Shown piece by piece: positions 20,600 to 31,170 of a DNA stretch of 64,000 nt. A model generated the notes under the pieces. It was not told the origin of the DNA, did no database searches, and worked only from the letters and a program-made list of their open reading frames with translations. The DNA is from Pomphorhynchus laevis (Eukaryota > Acanthocephala > Palaeacanthocephala > Echinorhynchida > Pomphorhynchidae): NCBI GenBank assembly GCA_012934845.2, contig WNNJ02001248.1, positions 248,001-312,000 of the forward strand, written 5' to 3'. A program made the translations under genes and the position numbers. Every line of letters begins with the position of its first letter. Positions within the stretch are counted from its first letter, which is position 1.

Positions 20600-21280
20600 A
20601 TACTAATAATAAATTAAATAATACGGTAATTGTCAATCAGTGATAAAACATAATATACAAGGCTGTATTAATTTTTGATGTTTGTGGGAAATGTCATTTA
20701 AGGGCATTAAACCTGCGATTTGACATATTTTGTTAGATATTATTTGAAGCTATTATAAATAATAGACTCTTATTTAGGCTCTATCTTGAATATGCTATCT
20801 TGAAACCATTTATTTAACATATCTTCGGTGAATAATACGACCCTTATATCATATGTGCCTATAGCATAAGACCGATCGTGTAGCTGGGATGATTATCCAT
20901 TAATAAATGGATCATTAAATGAAGTGCCTAAAACTTTATACTTCATATACACATTCGTGTGCAAGCACTTTCCGAATCGAGTTTATCATCTCGTTAGGTT
21001 TTTTTGATAAAACGTTATATCTATATTTCGTATTAATTATTTAAATAGTCATTTAAAAGTATGCTTAGTTTTAAAAGCAACCACATACAGTTTTAAAAAC
21101 AACCACAATATGCGGAAGTGTAGCTTATCCTTATCCCTTAGCAAAATTGATTTCATTATTAACTGTTACATTTGTCTTTGCAGAACTTATTTTGCCAGTG
21201 AACATTCAGTTATGTCCCAATATTGATGGACTACGTACATGTTTCCAAATAAGATTTTAATTTGCATTTGTCGGCGTTTA
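20600..21280. other. Non-coding stretch
   Basis: No gene or known element recognised. Confidence 0.4.
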
Positions 21281-21281
21281 A

Positions 21282-21476
21282 ATGGTTATTTTAATTTTCA
21301 GTGAATATCCAAATGTAATTTTGTGCAGGTGAGCAACTTAAGATATTCCATAAGGACTCTGGTTAAATGCACTTCCGCTTAGATTTAGTGCGATACATAG
21401 ATTGAGTCACTATTAAGATACTTAAATCCTGAAATCATACATATTCCAATTGGAATTCTTTATATCAAAGGTAACA
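21282..21476 (+). repeat. Dispersed non-coding repeat, copy 1
   Basis: About 190 bp beginning TTTTAATTTTCAGTGAATAT and running to CCAATTGGAATTC. A second copy lies at 21744-21935 on the same strand and a third at 36580-36758 on the - strand. No coding potential. Confidence 0.75.
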
Positions 21477-21743
21477 ATTTGCCTTTTGAACGAATCGTTG
21501 AGGCCACTAATAGTTTTTAAAATGTTAGCTGAAGCGCTAATTAGTTATGCACTACATAGATTATTTGAAATCCATGGTGTCATAATAACTTCAATGCACA
21601 TAACATGATCCTTAGATTGGCATTAACAGGACAAAGCTGCTCATTACAATACGGTTACACTTGAACGTACACTATTGGATAATAATCTTGTACAACGTGC
21701 ACTTGCACCCAAGATTATATTGTATAATAAGCAGCAGATCGAA

Positions 21744-21935
21744 ATGGTTACTTTAATTTTCAGTGAATATCTAAATGTAATTTTGTGCACGTGGGCACCT
21801 TAAGATATTCCATAAAGACTCTAGAGCCAAATGCACTACTGCGTAGATTTGGTGTGATCCGTAGATTGAGTCACCATCAAGATACTTAAATCTTGAAACC
21901 ATTGGTATCTAACTTTCCAATGGAAATTCGTTCAA
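21744..21935 (+). repeat. Dispersed non-coding repeat, copy 2
   Basis: Same ~190-bp family as 21282-21476, here ending CCAATGGAAATTCG. Divergence between the two copies is moderate, so they are not a fresh duplication. Confidence 0.75.
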
Positions 21936-21964
21936 GTGACAAAAAGTGACATTTCAGATCAAAT

Positions 21965-22262
21965 AACTATAATATATATAAATTAAAAATAAATAATTAT
22001 AAATAATAAATAATTATATAAGATTTTATACAATTTATATTTATACAACGATATTAAAATTTAATGTCGTTGAATAACAATTATATCGTTTAATATTATT
22101 AAAATTTAAAATAAAAGTCATTTTTTATGAATTGACTAATAAATAATATACAATGTATTCGAATAAGGAATAGAGGTCATCAGAAAGAACTATTATGTTA
22201 TCAGGTTTCGCCTTTTATTCCTCTACCAAATCTAAAACGGCGGATTACCCAATCTAAAACTG
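21965..22262 (-). mobile_element. PLE copy P5, 3' terminal part
   Basis: The - strand carries the GAAACCTGATAACATA / TTTCTGATGACCTCT core and the adjoining TTATTTATTAGTCAATTC block of the PLE family. No RT sequence left. Confidence 0.65.
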
Positions 22263-22519
22263 TAGATTGATTAAATCTGCTGTTTTAATAAAACGTTGAG
22301 GCCACGATCATCCAAAGTTTTCTGTCTCAAAAGAATTTGTAAGTCTTAATGTACACATTTATTTGTTTCTGCACATATTATATATATCCTCTTATAGGCA
22401 TCATATCATTAGACATAAACTTTCAGTGGAACTCAAGAGTAACGAACACAATTAATAGTATATAGTGTATAAACAAAATCTAAATAAATGTTTGAAATAG
22501 TTGATACTGATCCATTATT

Positions 22520-22738
22520 GATAAAGAATTATTGGAGCTGGATCAAAGAAAAGAGGAAATGTTTTGATATTTCGCTAATTTCTGTTAGCATCCTCAAAAA
22601 ATTACGAATTTTCCGAAAAATTACAAATTTTCTGAAGATTGTAATGTTCTGAAGATGCTAACAGAAGTTGGCTAAATATCAAAAAATTTAATCTTTTCTT
22701 TGATCAAGCAGCTCCAATAATTCTCTAAAATAAAATAT
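22520..22738. repeat. Foldback repeat FB4 with hammerhead-like module
   Basis: Inverted repeat; arms of ~75 bp start AATTATTGGAGCTG and end CAGCTCCAATAATTC. The right arm reads CTGAAGA (22649-22655), T, GCTAAC (22657-22662), GTTGGC (22667-22672), then TAAATATC. The left arm keeps GAAATATC on the - strand. Again the CTGANGA-T-hairpin-GAAA module. Confidence 0.75.
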
Positions 22739-22740
22739 TC

Positions 22741-22987
22741 AAAATTATTTTTTGTATCTAAATGCCATTCCTAGAAAAAAGAAATTAAATATTTCTTCGA
22801 TATTTCGTTCGCTAACCGCGGACATTATCAAGAAGTATTGTATGTTATTTTATCTCAAACTTTAAAAAAAAAGTTTGAGATAAAATAACATACAATACTT
22901 CTTGATAATGTCCGCGGTTAGCGAACGAAATATCGAAGAAATATTTAATTTATTTTTTTCTGGGAATGGCATTTAGATACAAAAATA
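22741..22987. repeat. Near-perfect 120-bp palindrome FB5
   Basis: Two ~118-bp arms are almost identical inverted copies around TTTAAAAAAAAA (centre about 22863). The right arm contains CTTGATAA, T, GTCCGC, GGTTA, GCGAAC and GAAATATC (22900-22935), a variant of the hammerhead-like module. The low divergence between arms means the palindrome is young or maintained by gene conversion. Confidence 0.85.
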
Positions 22988-23194
22988 ATTATTCCCCCCA
23001 GAATGTCTCATTCCGTTTCAAATTATTCAAAATTAAATCATCAGCTTGAAGGATTTCTTGAAACACATAACAGTATAGCTGTTGATTGAGTTGATTAAGA
23101 CGTAGTAAATACGTTCATTTTCTTAGTAAACACAGTCAACCATGGTTGTATAAATTCAGCGATATTATAAAACTACGAAATGCTAGAATTTCCT

Positions 23195-23660
23195 AGATAC
23201 AAATAAATTTAAACTCTTCAGTTGAAAATGCTTATATTTATTATAAATAATATACTTTATGTTAGAATAAGATATTAATCTAGATAATCACATTAAATCA
23301 AAGGTAATGTATTTACTATCATTAGTATGCATTTGGATCATCATTAGAATGTATTTGGTCTCTCGGCGATGTTCGGCCGGAGAATAACGATCAAAAATAG
23401 GTTCTTCATAGCAGGTTCTGATGATGACCACTAATCTTATCTTAATGCCAATACTTGGTATATTATCTATTCATCAACTCATAAAAATTTAATTATAAAA
23501 AATTCTAAAAAGTTTTTAACTTATAAAAATTTGAATTGGAATCTTTAGATTAAATATTTATTTTTTTTAAATTTATATATTGTATAAAATACGTTGACTT
23601 AGTGAAATATTATATTTATATAATTCAATATATTATATTCATTTATATTTGTGAAAATAT
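23195..23660 (+). mobile_element. PLE copy P6, 3' end with RT stub
   Basis: It starts at the last codons of the PLE RT (AAATTTAAACTCTTCAG) and continues through a diverged terminal region to ACGTTGACTTAGTG. The ribozyme-like core is eroded. Confidence 0.6.
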
Positions 23661-24720
23661 AAATGTATGGAGAACAATTTATTTAAAATCGTGTGGGTAC
23701 TTTGGCCTGCAATCTAAAGATTTCAGATCAGAAGATTTTCTTCATTATTTAAACGACGCTCGGCCGTCTTACTTTTAGCGATTAGTATCGATTTTTTTCT
23801 CGTTATAGGTAAATCTTTCAATCGACGAATGTTCATGTATTATTTTAAATGTAGCAATTGCTAAATTGTTAAACATATTTTGTCAAGGGCCAAAACCACT
23901 TAAGTAGACAGGGGATACTATTTCCACTTTTATTTCCTCTTTTATACCAAGATGAAAAAATTTACAACGTACAAGTTCTCTAAAACCTTTAGTGTATATT
24001 TTTGCAAGATATACGTGAGGATTGGTTTAACTACTATCACCTCATGTTGAATACCTGATCATTGTAGTATATCAAAATAATTTTAAACTCAATCACAAAA
24101 TCTAATAAATGACAGCAATATGAAAATATCGCTTCCAATTGTAGATTTTTGGTATCCAGACATTGAGTAGAGATTACAAAGTTGTCAACAATACAGTATA
24201 GCAAAGACCGAATTCTGAGGTTTTGATGTTAGGATTTGCTTTGTTATGCCGTTTTCGAAGATGTATTTGAAAAAAATTACATTTGGAGATAATTTAAATG
24301 AAAATGAAAAATATAATGATAATGAAATATAATGAAAAATGGAGATAATGAAAAATATTAGGATAATCAAAATATGATTCGGGATTTGAGAGAGTAAAGA
24401 TATCAATCTATATTAGCTATACTCTTTTAATTAATGTTATTTGCATATGAACAAGTCTTGTTAAAAATATGATATCAAAAAAATATGTCGATATTAAAAA
24501 AGGATGTGTGCAACGCTGTTTAAAATTACATTTATATAACCGCTAGCAATGCAATCTCATATATCATAAGTAATGCGCTTACAGAAATTAAAAAAAATCC
24601 TAGTTTATGTATCGAAATGTTGTTTAATTAACATTTGGTCAATTCATCTAACTTATCATCATTGTTTTAATAATTAATTTTGAAAATAAAATCGTGATAA
24701 TACTTATTTGGCATATACTA
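23661..24720. other. A+T-rich non-coding stretch
   Basis: No gene recognised. A low-complexity AATGAAAAATAT-type run lies at about 24295-24370. Confidence 0.4.
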
Positions 24721-24721
24721 A

Positions 24722-24851
24722 TTTAACCTCTATTTAGCTCGCATTGATAAACATCGACGTGAAACAAACGGCGAGTCATCCTTTAATTTAACCTCTATTT
24801 AGCTCGCATTGAGAAACATCGACGTGAAACAAACGGCGAGTCATCCTTATC
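24722..24851 (+). repeat. Two 65-bp monomers at the 5' end of LINE B
   Basis: TTTAACCTCTATTTAGCTCG starts at 24722 and 24787, and the copies differ at about one position. They lie just ahead of the LINE frame at 24906, so they may be promoter-type 5' UTR monomers, as known in some LINEs. Confidence 0.6.
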
Positions 24852-26551
24852 TATACGTCAAATCAACGGAAATTTTCACGTTGTACACACAAGGCCAAAA
24901 ATTCGATGGCGTCCCATCTCTACCCCTTGTCTTCTTCGCTAGTCAATCTCGCTCCTAAGCATACTTTTCGTCTTAGTCTATTCAACACTCGCTCCATTCT
25001 TCATAAAGCTGATATGCTTCTCGATATCTTCGATCAATTATCTATCGATATTGCATTACCGAATCATGGCACTCTGACTCCGACGATCTTGCTATTCGTT
25101 GTCTATGTCGCTCTGGTTGTTCTCTAGTTGAATCAGCTCGTCAAATTGCATTTCATACATCTACTGATTTTAACCATGGCGGTATAGTTGCCATTGCTCG
25201 TCACACAATGTCTTTACGTAAAATAAACGTTAACATCCGTTACACCTCGTTCGAATTACTCATATGCAGATTATCAACTCCTTTCCATCTGGAACTTGTG
25301 ATTGTATACCGTCCAGGTTCAGTTGCCCCTCACGTATCTTCTTTAACGACCTTGCAGATCTTATGTCTCACTGTTCCTTGTCTTATACTCCTTCTTTTGT
25401 TCTCGGTGACTTTAACATTCGTCTTGATCGCCCGGCTGACTCTGACTCTATCACTTTAACTTATCTTTTTTCTGATTTTAACTATAAATTACTTTCAACA
25501 AGCCCAACTCATATTCTCGGCGGTGCTCTCGACATCATTGCTGTTCCTAACTGCTTCAATGACTATACCTCCTTGTCAATTACTGATCCTGGTTTGTCCG
25601 ATCATTTCCTTGTCACTCTTACTCTTACTCGTCCCCATCCTCCTTCTCCGCCTTTACCATTATCTACACCAAGTCGACCCTGGAAGCTTCTCGATATCCC
25701 TATTCTCTGCACAGCCTTACTCAATTCTTCACTCTTTTCACTTCCTCTTAACTATCTCTCTCCCGATGATCTCTGCATTCTGTTTGATTCTGAACTTACG
25801 TCGATCCTCAATAACCTTCTGCCTAGTCGACTTCGACGTTCCCAGCGCTTGCACCATGCTCCCTGGTTCGATTCTGAATGTAGTCTTTCTAAGCGTCGAC
25901 TTCGTCACTCTTTTCGTATGTATAAACGCTTTCTTAAATGTTCTCCCAACTCACTCCCTCCAAATCTTCGTAATTCCTACTTTTCTCAACGCCGTTCATA
26001 TCTCATTCTTATACGTACTAAACGTACTCTATTTTGGCGAAATCAATTCGAGTCATCTTCCAACTCTAAATCTCATTAGAAAATCTTAAACTCAATTCCT
26101 TCACGATCATCTTCCCCTTGTAATATAAATCATGATGAATTTTCTTCTTATCTACAAACTAAGCTATCTAAGTTACTTTCCCTACTACCCATAGCCCCCT
26201 TGTACCCACTCTTTTCTTTAAATACTTCCCTCCCAGAACTATTCCACCTTCTTCCCGTTTCGTCTGATGAAGTTTCTTCGATTCTGTTGTCATTACCTAA
26301 TAAAACCTCTCTTTCTGACCCAATTCCCACTCACTTGCTTAAAAATATCTGCTCCTCTATCTTACCCTTCCTAACCACATTGTTCAACTCGTCCATCCGT
26401 AGCCGTACATTTCCTTCCATCTGGAAATGCGCCACTGTTCGTCCTCTCATCAAAAAGCAATCTCTCGACTCTTCACTACCATCTTCGTACCGTCCTATTT
26501 CACTTCTCCCAACTCTCTCTAAACTCCTTGAGCGTCTAGTTCTTAAGCAAG

Positions 26552-26561
<10 letters not shown>

Positions 26562-26634
<73 letters not shown>
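26562..26634. repeat. (AT)n microsatellite, left of the insert
   Basis: Uninterrupted AT dinucleotide run inside LINE B. Confidence 0.95.
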
Positions 26635-26637
<3 letters not shown>

Positions 26638-26881
26638 AAGCATCCGAAAGTTTGATCCTCTGGTTGTTTATGATGGTCTGCATTGCAAATTGTTGGACTT
26701 AAGAGCTAACGCCACCAACAATTTAAGCTAGATGTCGGAAATGCATTTTCACAATGTCACAGAGGCAGCCGAAACGGCGTGTGATAGTTCATCTTACTGA
26801 CGATGGCTGCCGGCTATCACATGACCGTCTAGGAGTGACGAGAGTTTGCAGACTGAAGAATATGCTCGATTCGAACACTTA

Positions 26882-26882
<1 letters not shown>
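26635..26882 (+). mobile_element. 245-bp insert with permuted hammerhead motif, flanked by (AT)n
   Basis: Unique ~245-bp sequence between two (AT)n runs, interrupting the LINE B reverse transcriptase. Non-coding; contains the ribozyme candidate at 26764-26834 and a separate AAATTGTTGG/CCAACAATTT stem near 26690-26725. It may be a small non-autonomous element that targets or carries (AT)n. Confidence 0.6.
26764..26834 (+). ncRNA. Candidate permuted hammerhead ribozyme
   Basis: Stem II: GGCAGCC (26764-26770) with GGCTGCC (26805-26811). Stem III: ACGG (26774-26777) with CCGT (26825-26828), extended by TGTGATAG (26780-26787) with CTATCACA (26814-26821). Stem I: TCTTA (26792-26796) with TAGGA (26830-26834). 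Core: GAA at 26771, CTGACGA at 26797-26803 and C at 26829 as cleavage nucleotide. The block order (2-1-3) and the extended stem III are the same as in the 362-bp array, though the arm sequences are unrelated. Confidence 0.55.

Positions 26883-26883
<1 letters not shown>

Positions 26884-26959
<76 letters not shown>
26884..26959. repeat. (AT)n microsatellite, right of the insert
   Basis: Uninterrupted AT dinucleotide run, followed directly by resumed LINE B reverse-transcriptase sequence. Confidence 0.95.
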
Positions 26960-26960
<1 letters not shown>

Positions 26961-28217
26961 CTCTAACTTATTTCCTCCCTTCCAAGCCGCTTTTCGCTCT
27001 AATTACTCTACCGAAATTGCATGTCTTAAAGTTTATAACGACTTACTCATATCGCGCGATCATAAATTATGTAGTGTCATAGTTTCTCTTGATCTATCGT
27101 CTGCTTTTGACATCGTCGATCACTCTATTCTTCTCCATTGCCTTCGTCATGATTATGGCTTCTCTTTAACCACTGTATCATGGTTTTCTTCATATCTATC
27201 AAACCGTACATTTCGCGTCTATTCTAACTCTTCTCTCTCCCATCCTTCGTTCATTCCGTCCGGTGTTCCACAAGGCTCCGTATTAGGCCCTATGCTTTTC
27301 TCTCTTCTTCTTGGTGATTTGTCTTCGATTTCTCATAAATTTAACTTCCATGTTATGCAATATGCTGATGACATTCTCATCTATGCTCATGCACCTGTTT
27401 ATCGTATTCACGATCTTAATGTTTCTGCTTCCGACAGTCCTGTCTCAATTTCCAATCATCTTTCTTACTTTCGCCTTTCTCTGAATCCTGATAAATCCAA
27501 AATTATGTGGATCCTGTTTCGATGCCTCGGCTTAGAACATCCCTCCGTATCATTAAATTCTACAATTATTACCTATCCTTAATAATCTCATTTTCCTAGG
27601 CTTCCATTTCGACAACCGACTTTCACTTAAACCTTTCGTTAGAGATAAAGTACGCTCATTTACCTTGATACTCCGCAATTTCCGTCAAGTTCGTAAATTG
27701 ATCGATTTCCCTTCTTGTATTACTTTCATATCTTCTCTCCTTTTTTCTAGACTCGATTATTGTCTTAGTCTATTTTCCAACTCACCTTAATCTACTCTTC
27801 TTCCCCTACAACGCATCGTCAACGCAGCCGTCCGAATTCTCCTCCGTCTTCGTCGTTTTGATCATACATCCTACCATCTTGCTTCTCTCGATTTGCCTAC
27901 AATTTATTGTCGTGTTCAAATTCGTCTTCTTATCGTTGCTTTCCGCCTTTTAACTCTTCATACCCCTTCATTTCTCAATCTTCCTTTTCTTGATAATTCT
28001 CGTCCTGTTTACTGTTCCTTGCGTTCCTGTAATTCCCTTCTTTTACATGTCCCAAACTACTCTACCTCCTTTGGACTCCGCTCCTTCATCGTGGCTGCTC
28101 CTCTATCGTGGAACCATCTGCTTATTCATATACGCCAATCAACTTCCTTGCCGTGCTTCAAACGACAAATCCGATCCCATTTAAACAATTTATCTGCTTG
28201 ACTTTTTCATTTTTGTT

Positions 28218-28257
28218 TGTGGACTTGTAAGCGTACAGCTTGTACGCATTTGCCACA
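28218..28257 (+). ncRNA. LINE 3' UTR hairpin (copy B)
   Basis: Outer TGTGG (28218-28222) with CCACA (28253-28257); inner GCGTACA (28231-28237) with TGTACGC (28241-28247), loop GCT. Equivalent hairpins with different stem sequences are at 17164-17200, 29991-30028 and 36455-36494. Probably the 3' structure recognised by the element's own reverse transcriptase. Confidence 0.7.
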
Positions 28258-28424
28258 TTAAATAAATTTGTATTATTAACCTAATTTAGTCTAAACGCTT
28301 AGTCGCTTAAATAATAAAGTCACTTAGAAAAATATTCAGTTACTATAATATAAAGGAATTTATAAGTGAATTTTGCGATAAATCAAAGCGATAACAGATT
28401 TCTAAATTTTCTATATATTCCATC

Positions 28425-30045
28425 TCACTGTTACTTTCTATATTTCATTTTACTGTTACTCGCCTCATCTTCCCGGAACTCTTTCATCTTCTCCATGTCT
28501 CACATGCCGAAGTATCATCTGTCATCATGTCCTTGTTCAACAAAACCTCACCTGCCGATCCCTTGCCTACTCACATACTTAAATCCATATGCTCATCGAT
28601 ATCCCATTTTCTCACAACCTTGTTTAACTCGTCCATCCGTAGTCGTATTTTCCCTTCACACTGAAAAACCGCAATCGTTCGTCCCCTCCTTACAAAAAAA
28701 ATCGCTCGACCCCTCAATTCCTTCTAGCTATAGACCCATTTCACCCCAAAAACTTTTTAAGCTCTTAGAGCGCTTTTTCTTAACCAGATCAACTCTTATA
28801 TATCATCATTCAATTTGTACCCTCTTTTCCAATCCGCTTTACGCTCTAATCACTCCACAGAAATTGCATGCATGAAAGTTTACAACGACCTACTGATATA
28901 TCGTGACAAGGCTCTATACAGTATATTCATCTCCCTCAACCTCTCCTACGCCTTCGACATCGTCGACCACTCTATCCTTTTTTCTCGCCTTCGTAATGAT
29001 TACGGCTTTTATTCCTCCTCCCTATCATGGTTTGACTCATATCTATCCGACCGTTCTTTTCACGTCTGTTCAAATTCATCATCCTCTCCTCCCATCCCTA
29101 TTTTCTATAAGGTCCCACAAGGTTTAGCCCTAGATCCCCTGCTTTTCTCTCTTCTACTTGGCGATCTCTCTGCGTTTTTCAAACCTTACTCCCTAAACGT
29201 CATGCAATACGCCGATGTCATCATCTATGCTCCTGCATCCCCTATCACATACACGATATCGCCATTTCTATCTCTAACTGTCTTTCTTTTATCTACAAAC
29301 ATCTCTACCATCTTCATCTTGTTCTAAACCAGACAAGTTCAAAATAATGTGGATCCCTCCATCAACCTAACATATCTCCTCCCCTGTATCTTTTGCCTTA
29401 TCGAGTATCCCCATAATCCACAATCTCACTTTCTTAGAATTCCATTTCGATGATCACATTTCCCTTAAACCCTTCGTCCGTGACAAGGTCCGTTTGTCTA
29501 ACTTTATTCTCCGTGACATCCACCGTATCTGCCCCCTTATAGACTTCCCTTCTTGTATGTATCTTCTTCCATCGCTTCTCTTAACTAAAATCGATTTGTG
29601 CCTCAGACTTTTCGCCTGTTCTCCAAAATCCATCATCCTACACCTAAAACGCATCATCAATTCCGCTGTTCGACTGCGCCTACGTATCCGTCGCTTCGAC
29701 CACACATCCGCATATCTTGCCCAACTCTCCAGGCCCACCATCCACATCCGCATCGGATCCCTATCGCTCATGAACCTCCATTCCTTAGACGACACTCGCC
29801 CCATCTCTCTATCGCTGCGTTCCCGTCATTTCCTCTTACTCCACTATCCCAGTTACTCCAAAAAACTACGGTTTGTGATCATTTCTCGTCGCATCCACAC
29901 TTGCCTAGAATCAACTCCCTCTCGACGTCCGCCGCGCTCCTCCTTTATCACATTCAAATACCGCCTCCTGATTTGAATTTTTGTTTTTTTTGTGGTCATG
30001 TAAGCGTGCGCCGGAACGCATTTGCCACGTAAAAATAAATCTTTT
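28425..30045 (+). mobile_element. LINE copy C (L2/CR1-like), 5'-truncated
   Basis: Starts inside the EN-RT linker (LLHVSHAEVSS...SLFNKTSPADPLPTHIL) and continues with NHSTEIACMKVYNDLLI, SLNLSYAFDIVDHSIL, SWFDSYLSDRSF, then QYADV. It ends in a C-terminal region read in shifted frames (LPSLLLTKIDLCLR, SAVRLRLRIRRF). The 3' hairpin with TGTGG/CCAC lies at 29991-30028. It lies head-to-tail behind copy B and is a different subfamily copy with many breaks. Confidence 0.8.
29991..30028 (+). ncRNA. LINE 3' UTR hairpin (copy C)
   Basis: Outer TGTGG with CCACG; inner GCGTGC (30004-30009) with GAACGC (30014-30019), one mismatch. Confidence 0.6.
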
Positions 30046-31170
30046 TTAACAACTTTAGCGATTACTGAAACGTCACGGAATCATGTGCTCAAAAATAAGA
30101 TAATAAATGCGAGGCTTGATTAAGTTAAATAGCACTGTACTGTTAAAGTGTTGATTATAGTCAGACTCTCAAAATGTCAGGGATTCTTCTAACCTAAATC
30201 CGTCTAATTTTCTTTGATGTGTGTAATCTCGAAGTTTTTAACAAGAGTTCGGAATAAATCAAAATAATATAAAGTAGCCTAAAATGATATTGAACAAATT
30301 ATGCTTCATAGAAAAAACTAAATATTGTAATGTATTTATTGAGATACATCTGTAAATGCATTATACAATCCATTACAATAATTTATATTTCGTATGAACT
30401 CACTAAACAATTTTCAATAATAGTATGCCTATTTATTACTTTACCTTATGATTTTTAAGCATTATTATAATTCTATGTTCACGACACAAGCGCGTGGATT
30501 CTTCAGTGATCAACACTTAAAATCATCAAATTAAATTTATTTAATCAAATCGATATGTCGAAGTGACAAAAAATAAATAAGTTCCCATTCATAAACCAAA
30601 ACGTGAAATTAACTGGATTAATAAAAATGGTTAATATAATATGAAGGTTTCAAAATTATGAGGTAATACTTTTTGAATTGGCTTACGTTCGTAATTTGGT
30701 CTGGCCTAAACTGGATTGCTGGCAATTTTTACTCTCGACGCAATGCTTGGCTACAATAAATCTATGATTGCGATGCGATATTTTTATATTTTTGTCATTT
30801 ATTAGATTTTGATGTACTGTAATTATCAGGTGAATAATATGAGTTGCTAGCGCCTTTTGAAATTAAGCTAACTTAGTGTGAATGCTCAAATGAAAACATC
30901 ATATTATACCTTCAAAAACATTTAGAAAAATTCTAATGTTAATATGTATAATGCCAAAGCCGGTACTCTGTTGAACCGTGAATAGTTCTATTTTTAACTT
31001 TTGTTTTAATTAGAACATTTGTATTGTATTTTTTTATATTGACATTTGTGTTTGTTCTCTCGTTTCGTGTCTTCGATATCATATTTTAACATCATATTGA
31101 TATTTTTGTCTTTGATAGCATATTTTATCATCACAGTCAGAGCTTTCAAAAAATTTGATTGACAGCAGAT
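30046..31170. other. A+T-rich non-coding stretch
   Basis: No coding exon or repeat recognised. Confidence 0.4.

Larger units (their letters stand above)
24852..28275 (+). mobile_element. LINE copy B (L2/CR1-like), near full length but interrupted
   Basis: Endonuclease: LFNTRSILHKADML, LVIVYRPGSV, LGDFNIRLDR, GLSDHFLVTLTL. Reverse transcriptase: VRPLIKKQ, SYRPISLLPTLSKLLER, then after an insertion SLDLSSAFDIVDHS, GVPQGSVLGP, QYADDILIYAH and LNPDKSKI. C-terminus: RSFIVAAPLSWNHL and FKRQIRSHLNNLSA*. Motif order and wording fit the L2/CR1 group. The RT is split at about 26560-26960 by (AT)n and a 245-bp insert. Stops and frameshifts break the EN and the linker. A 3' hairpin (28218-28257) and TTAAATAAA end it. 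This is the best-preserved LINE in the window. Confidence 0.85.

Noticed and set aside
26331-26639. Open - strand frames full of YIYI repeats
   Set aside because: They are translations of the (AT)n tract and antisense LINE sequence.
29454-29804. Arg-rich - strand frame
   Set aside because: Antisense of the LINE C reverse-transcriptase C-terminus.
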